NCBI RefSeq assembly: GCF_020184175.1
Contig: NC_065530.1
Span: forward strand, 18,949,260 to 19,013,259
DNA: 64,000 nt
Direction: 5' to 3'
Source of the DNA: Aphis gossypii
Taxonomy: Eukaryota > Arthropoda > Insecta > Hemiptera > Aphididae
Shown in pieces: positions 60,329-64,000 of this stretch. The stretch's first letter is position 1, and each line of letters starts with the position of its first letter. The notes under the pieces were generated by a model. The model was not told the DNA's origin. It worked only from the letters and a program-made list of their open reading frames with translations, and made no database searches. Position numbers and translations under genes: made by a program.

Positions 60329-63262
60329 ATGTTCACGAAAAAGAGGGAACTATGTTGCAGGTTTTGCTTTACAGACCTTTGGCTTGAGCATACTTTCATC
60401 AAGTGCGCAACTCCTGTCTGTGCCGAGTTAAAAATTTGCCTTTGTCTTCAATGTTTTGCAGCTGGCACCGGAGATCATGTTCACAAGAACACAGATCCTT
60501 ATCAAGTTCTGTGTAATGCCATCGTCGTTGGCGACCACTTGTGGGCAGCTCATGAAGAAATCACATTACTTGATACATTTATGGATACCATGTCATGGGA
60601 AAAAGTTGCTAGAAAATTAGGCAGATCGCCCAAGGAATGTGAACTCCATTACTTCGAGAATTATGTGTTTTATCCAAAAATTAAAGGTTTAGAAGATGTG
60701 AACAAAAATGCATTTAGAATTGATAGATTTGATAAAGTGAATAAAAATGAGGCGAAATTGAGTAGTGACACCTCAGATTCAGAAGGTATGTATTTATTTT
60801 TAAATCAGTAAGTATTATTATTTAATATTATATGACAATTGAAATTAACTTTATAGTTTTTGTTCTTTATTTTACCACTTTCCAATACATTTAAGCGCTA
60901 AAATGCACTTTTCCGACCCCCTCACGATATTCATTTTTTTTTTTTTAAATGACTTGTTTTTTATGCTTATACGTTGATGTAAATTTTTTATCGGAAACTA
61001 TTATTTTAGAAGTTATAGCATTTCAAAGTGTGCAGTTAAATGACAAATATTACGCATTACATGCGGTGTGCCGTATGCTTATCATTATCATATAACACAA
61101 CTGTCAACAGCGCGCTTGTAAATAAAAATATTATGAATCAAGTCATTAAGATAAAAATATATACTAATTTATACAAATTATAAATTAAACAAATTTATAT
61201 CTCATAATCATCATCTCCACTGAGTGACTCATTTTCACCTTTTAACTCAATAACCTACTCGATTTCGCCGGTGAACAGAAAAAATGTCTCGGGAAAAAAA
61301 GTACAAATTGGAATATTTTAAATAAAACATGTACTGATATACTGAATCACTCTGTATGTTATGTTATGAATTATGATACAAACGTTATAAAAATTAATTG
61401 TTATAAAAAAAGTACAAATTAAAATATTTTAAATAGAACTTAACGATTTTTTAAAAGCTATAGCTCAAAATATTAAGTTAAAGCGATAATAATTTTTGTT
61501 TTTTACTTTTTTATTATAATTTTTTTTTTTTGTAACGTTTATATCATAATTCATAACATATCATACAGAGTGAATAGGACGATTAGGTATGTGTTTTATT
61601 TAAAATATTTCAATTTGTATTTTTTTTCCCCAAGACTTTCTTTCCTGGAGACTATCCCACGAATTTAATTTAATAAGTATATTTTAATTCGTGCTTTACC
61701 CTACCATCGATTTTCTCTATCAGCTATCTAACCCACATATATAGATATTATTACCTATCTATATCTGTGATCTAATCATTCTAAATCTATTGGATTATTT
61801 ATAATTTTATCGGTAATTCCGAGGCCTACCCAAAGTGGTTTTACACAACAAATTGAGGGATATTTTTGATTTTAATTTTTAATGTCTGAGCAAGCACTGA
61901 CCACTTTGACACTAAATGTACAATATTTTTGAAAACCAAAGTCCACTTTAGGTGATTTTACCAGGTCAAGGGATATTTTCAATATTTTTGTCCGAGCGCA
62001 ACGCAGTGAGCAAGTGGCTACGCAGACATCACTTTTTCGGAATAGTTACGTCGATGAAAAATGTAGCATAATCACTAATTAGTATTCACTATTCAGTAAG
62101 GTTATAAATGTAAGAGTTTAAAATTTAAACTGAAAACTTAGATTACCTATAATTTCAAAACTAAGTTCGTGCCCCAAATTCTGATTTCACCGACATTTTT
62201 TAACCCGAAAAAATACTACTACTTTACTAGTTAAAACACTTAAAATCACAAACAAGTTTTAAAAAAAAAAATTGAAAATCGTGAGAGGGATGGTAAAATG
62301 CATTTGTCCCATTGAAGTGCTGATTTTGTCATGAATTATTGGATATTTCCATATAAACTTAAATTTTATTTTTTAGAATCTTATCATCAATATGAATTAG
62401 CTATTCGTTTAGCCGGATATCAACCAGCACGCGGATCATTTGAAGAAGAATATGATAATCAAGCTGAATGTATTTTACAATTATTAAATGAACCAATATG
62501 GATTGATCAGACATCTAAAACCATTTTAGAATCAAATTTATTATTCCAACGGCTAAATACAACCATTTTAGATATTTTTAATGAGAGGCTGCAAGAACGA
62601 CATAGAAGAAAACAAATTATAAAAGACTATGGACTTATTGTATTTAATAAACATCAATTATGGATTAAGTCTATGGAGGTATAGACAATAATATTTCATT
62701 TTTTGTTAAATTTTTTTTTTTATGAAATTTAACTTAATTTCAGATTATATTGGGTCCAGAAATGATGCAAAGGTTAATTCGTTATTTACACCTCATAAAA
62801 CCAATAGCTTTTGATTTCCTGGTCACTAATCTTAAACAAGAACATGAATTATTAGCTAAAATTCATAAGCTTATTGATTATCGTAAAAATGGCTTAACTA
62901 AAATGGCTCAAATCAATATTTTTAAAGAATTAAGTACCAAAAGAGAAGAATATTTAAAAATAAGACCACTGGGATCATCAACATCAAGAATTATTGAAAA
63001 CTCAAAACCTCGTATGAATGTTTGTAATCTTCCAGGTTTCCAAAAACTTGATAATGATGAAAGGGAACTTTGTGCTCAGATTAAAATGTTACCTGAATCA
63101 TATTTGAAATTTAAGGAATTACTTATTAATGAGTGTGAAAAATCTAAAGGTATAATTTTAAAGACTGCAAGAAGTTTGGTTAAAATTGATGTTAATAAAA
63201 CAAGAAAAATTTATAACTTATTGATGAGTAAAAGTATAATATGGCAACGTTCCCAAGACTGA
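60329..63262 (+). CDS. Ada2a: Transcriptional adaptor Ada2a (TADA2A)
   Basis: Three exons, 60329-60785, 62377-62678 and 62744-63262, join in phase into 425 residues; human TADA2A is 443. Residues about 9-62 are the ZZ zinc finger (CCRFC, IKCATPVC, CLCLQCF, HVHKNTDPY). Residues about 72-113 are the SANT domain (LWAAHEEITLLDTF...WEKVARKLGRSPKECELHYF). AGYQPARGSFEEEYDNQAE and ERLQERHRRKQIIKDYGLI are the conserved central ADA2 segments. The C-terminal SWIRM domain reads NLPGFQKLDNDERELC...LVKIDVNKTRKIYNLL. Ada2a links GCN5 to ADA3 in histone acetyltransferase complexes (ATAC in flies). In Drosophila the Ada2a locus shares its 5' exon with Rpb4; no Rpb4-like sequence was seen in intron 1 or downstream here. 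Intron 1 is almost filled by a transposon. Confidence 0.95.
60876..62319. mobile_element. 1.44-kb inverted-repeat element filling Ada2a intron 1
   Basis: The left end (60876-60945: CACTT..., then TGCACTTTTCCGACCCCCTC and ACGATATTCATTTTTT) reappears inverted at 62262-62319 (AAAATCGTGAGAGGGATGG, TAAAATGCA, ending GAAGTG). Arms are about 60-70 bp and diverged. There is no transposase frame. A second foldback (61286-61635) is nested inside, and 61830-61990 carries recurring CAAAGT...AGGGATATTTT phrases. No target duplication was found. Confidence 0.6.
61286..61635. repeat. Foldback repeat with arms of about 105 bp
   Basis: The left arm (61286-61391) contains AAGTACAAATTGGAATATTT, CACTCTGTATG and TTATGAATTATGATACAAAC. 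The right arm (61531-61635) is its inverted copy (GTTTATATCATAATTCATAA, CATACAGAGTG, AAATATTTCAATTTGTA). A third partial copy of AAGTACAAATTAAAATATTT lies at about 61410, between the arms. The whole could form a long hairpin in the Ada2a pre-mRNA. Confidence 0.75.
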
Positions 63263-64000
63263 TTATATTATGTTATTATATTATAAACTAAAAAAAAAAT
63301 ATATATTTTTATATTTAATATATGTATAATATCATTGTTATGTTTGACTATTTGTAATGAAATAAGTATTAAGTATTTGTTTAAATAAATGTTATAATTA
63401 AAGTTAATACTAACTTAAGCATTTTATAACTAATTTAATTTTTTTTTTATATATAAAATATGAATGTATAATATTGTATACTTTATTTTTATACACTTAC
63501 ATTTTAAAATAATAACAGACTACTAATACTAAATTTAAACAATATTCATTGTTTTCTAATTTCTTTTTTTGTTAAAAAATTAAATAATTTTATGATCTTA
63601 TTTTGATTAAATTCATACCTTAACAAACATTTAAACATTAAAATCAAATATTTGTTTCACTATTTCTAAATTATTTTATTATAGTTACAACAATTAAAAT
63701 TAACTTCTCCATATATTAGTTAACAACGAGAACATATAATACTTTGGTGCTGCCGACTTCCAAAACAGTTATCTAATGCTTTTGTATACAAATAATATAA
63801 AAAAATTATTTTATTATATGTACAAATAAGTCAAATTTCCATTTATATTTTTTATTTACCTGACCCCTGAGCTAGGTAGTTGTTGCACATTTTAAGATTG
63901 GGATAAATAGATTCTTGTGTAGAAGATTGTCGGTATATAGTAATTACTATAAGATTCTTATAATCAACTTTATAAAATAAATCTTACTTCCTTCAACAAC
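63263..64000. other. Ada2a 3' flank and right edge
   Basis: AT-rich 3' flank; an AATAAA lies at about 63383. On the minus strand two possible spliced blocks (63960-63852 and 63777-63722) join in phase to give LAQGS-ALDNCFGSRQHQSIICSRC and a stop. That could be the 3' end of a gene running in from the right, or chance. Confidence 0.3.

Overview
The window looks like nuclear DNA from an insect, most probably an aphid or close relative. It is very AT-rich, its genes have many exons with GT-AG introns down to about 60 bp, and it carries Jockey-type LINE debris, many small inverted-repeat (MITE-like) elements and GC-rich islands only at coding exons or promoters. Species assignment is inference. 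No virus, CRISPR array, tRNA or rRNA was recognised.

Eight protein-coding genes were rebuilt by joining exons across introns, and in each the joined frame stays open with matching phases. They are: (1) 2-6421 (+), the 3' part of a secreted CLIP-type serine protease homologue whose catalytic Ser is Gly; (2) 9431-16812 (-), the dynein axonemal assembly factor DNAAF4/DYX1C1; (3) 17538-20343 (-), a D-amino-acid/D-aspartate oxidase; (4) 27601-29403 (+), the mRNA 3'-end factor CstF64/CSTF2; (5) 31862-33419 (-), the ribosome biogenesis factor Peter Pan (Brix family); (6) 36192-45960 (-), mitochondrial NAD(P) transhydrogenase NNT in 17 exons; (7) 54041-58864 (-), the E2F partner DP; (8) 60329-63262 (+), the SAGA/ATAC adaptor Ada2a. 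All but the first are complete from ATG to stop.

Between genes 3 and 4 lies a repeat-rich accessory block (20.3-27.6 kb). It holds two LINE remnants, a long element with ATTCTGAACGAAG termini, and a broken gene copy encoding a double-stranded RNA-binding domain with an in-frame stop. A second copy of the long element lies at 34.6-35.7 kb. hAT-like elements with 8-bp target duplications sit at 34.1 kb and inside an NNT intron (45.1 kb); a further hAT-like family has two copies in opposite orientations (9.9 and 30.4 kb). DNAAF4 intron 3 carries two GC-rich palindromes and a cluster of short palindromes built on CAGGTAAGT. Ada2a intron 1 holds a 1.44-kb inverted-repeat element with a smaller foldback inside it. 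The 8-kb stretch between NNT and DP shows no convincing gene.

The genes do not form a pathway; they are ordinary housekeeping neighbours. Notable arrangements are the tail-to-tail CstF64/Peter Pan pair, and the head-to-head DP/Ada2a pair whose 1.46-kb intergenic region carries a consensus E2F/DP site close to DP itself.
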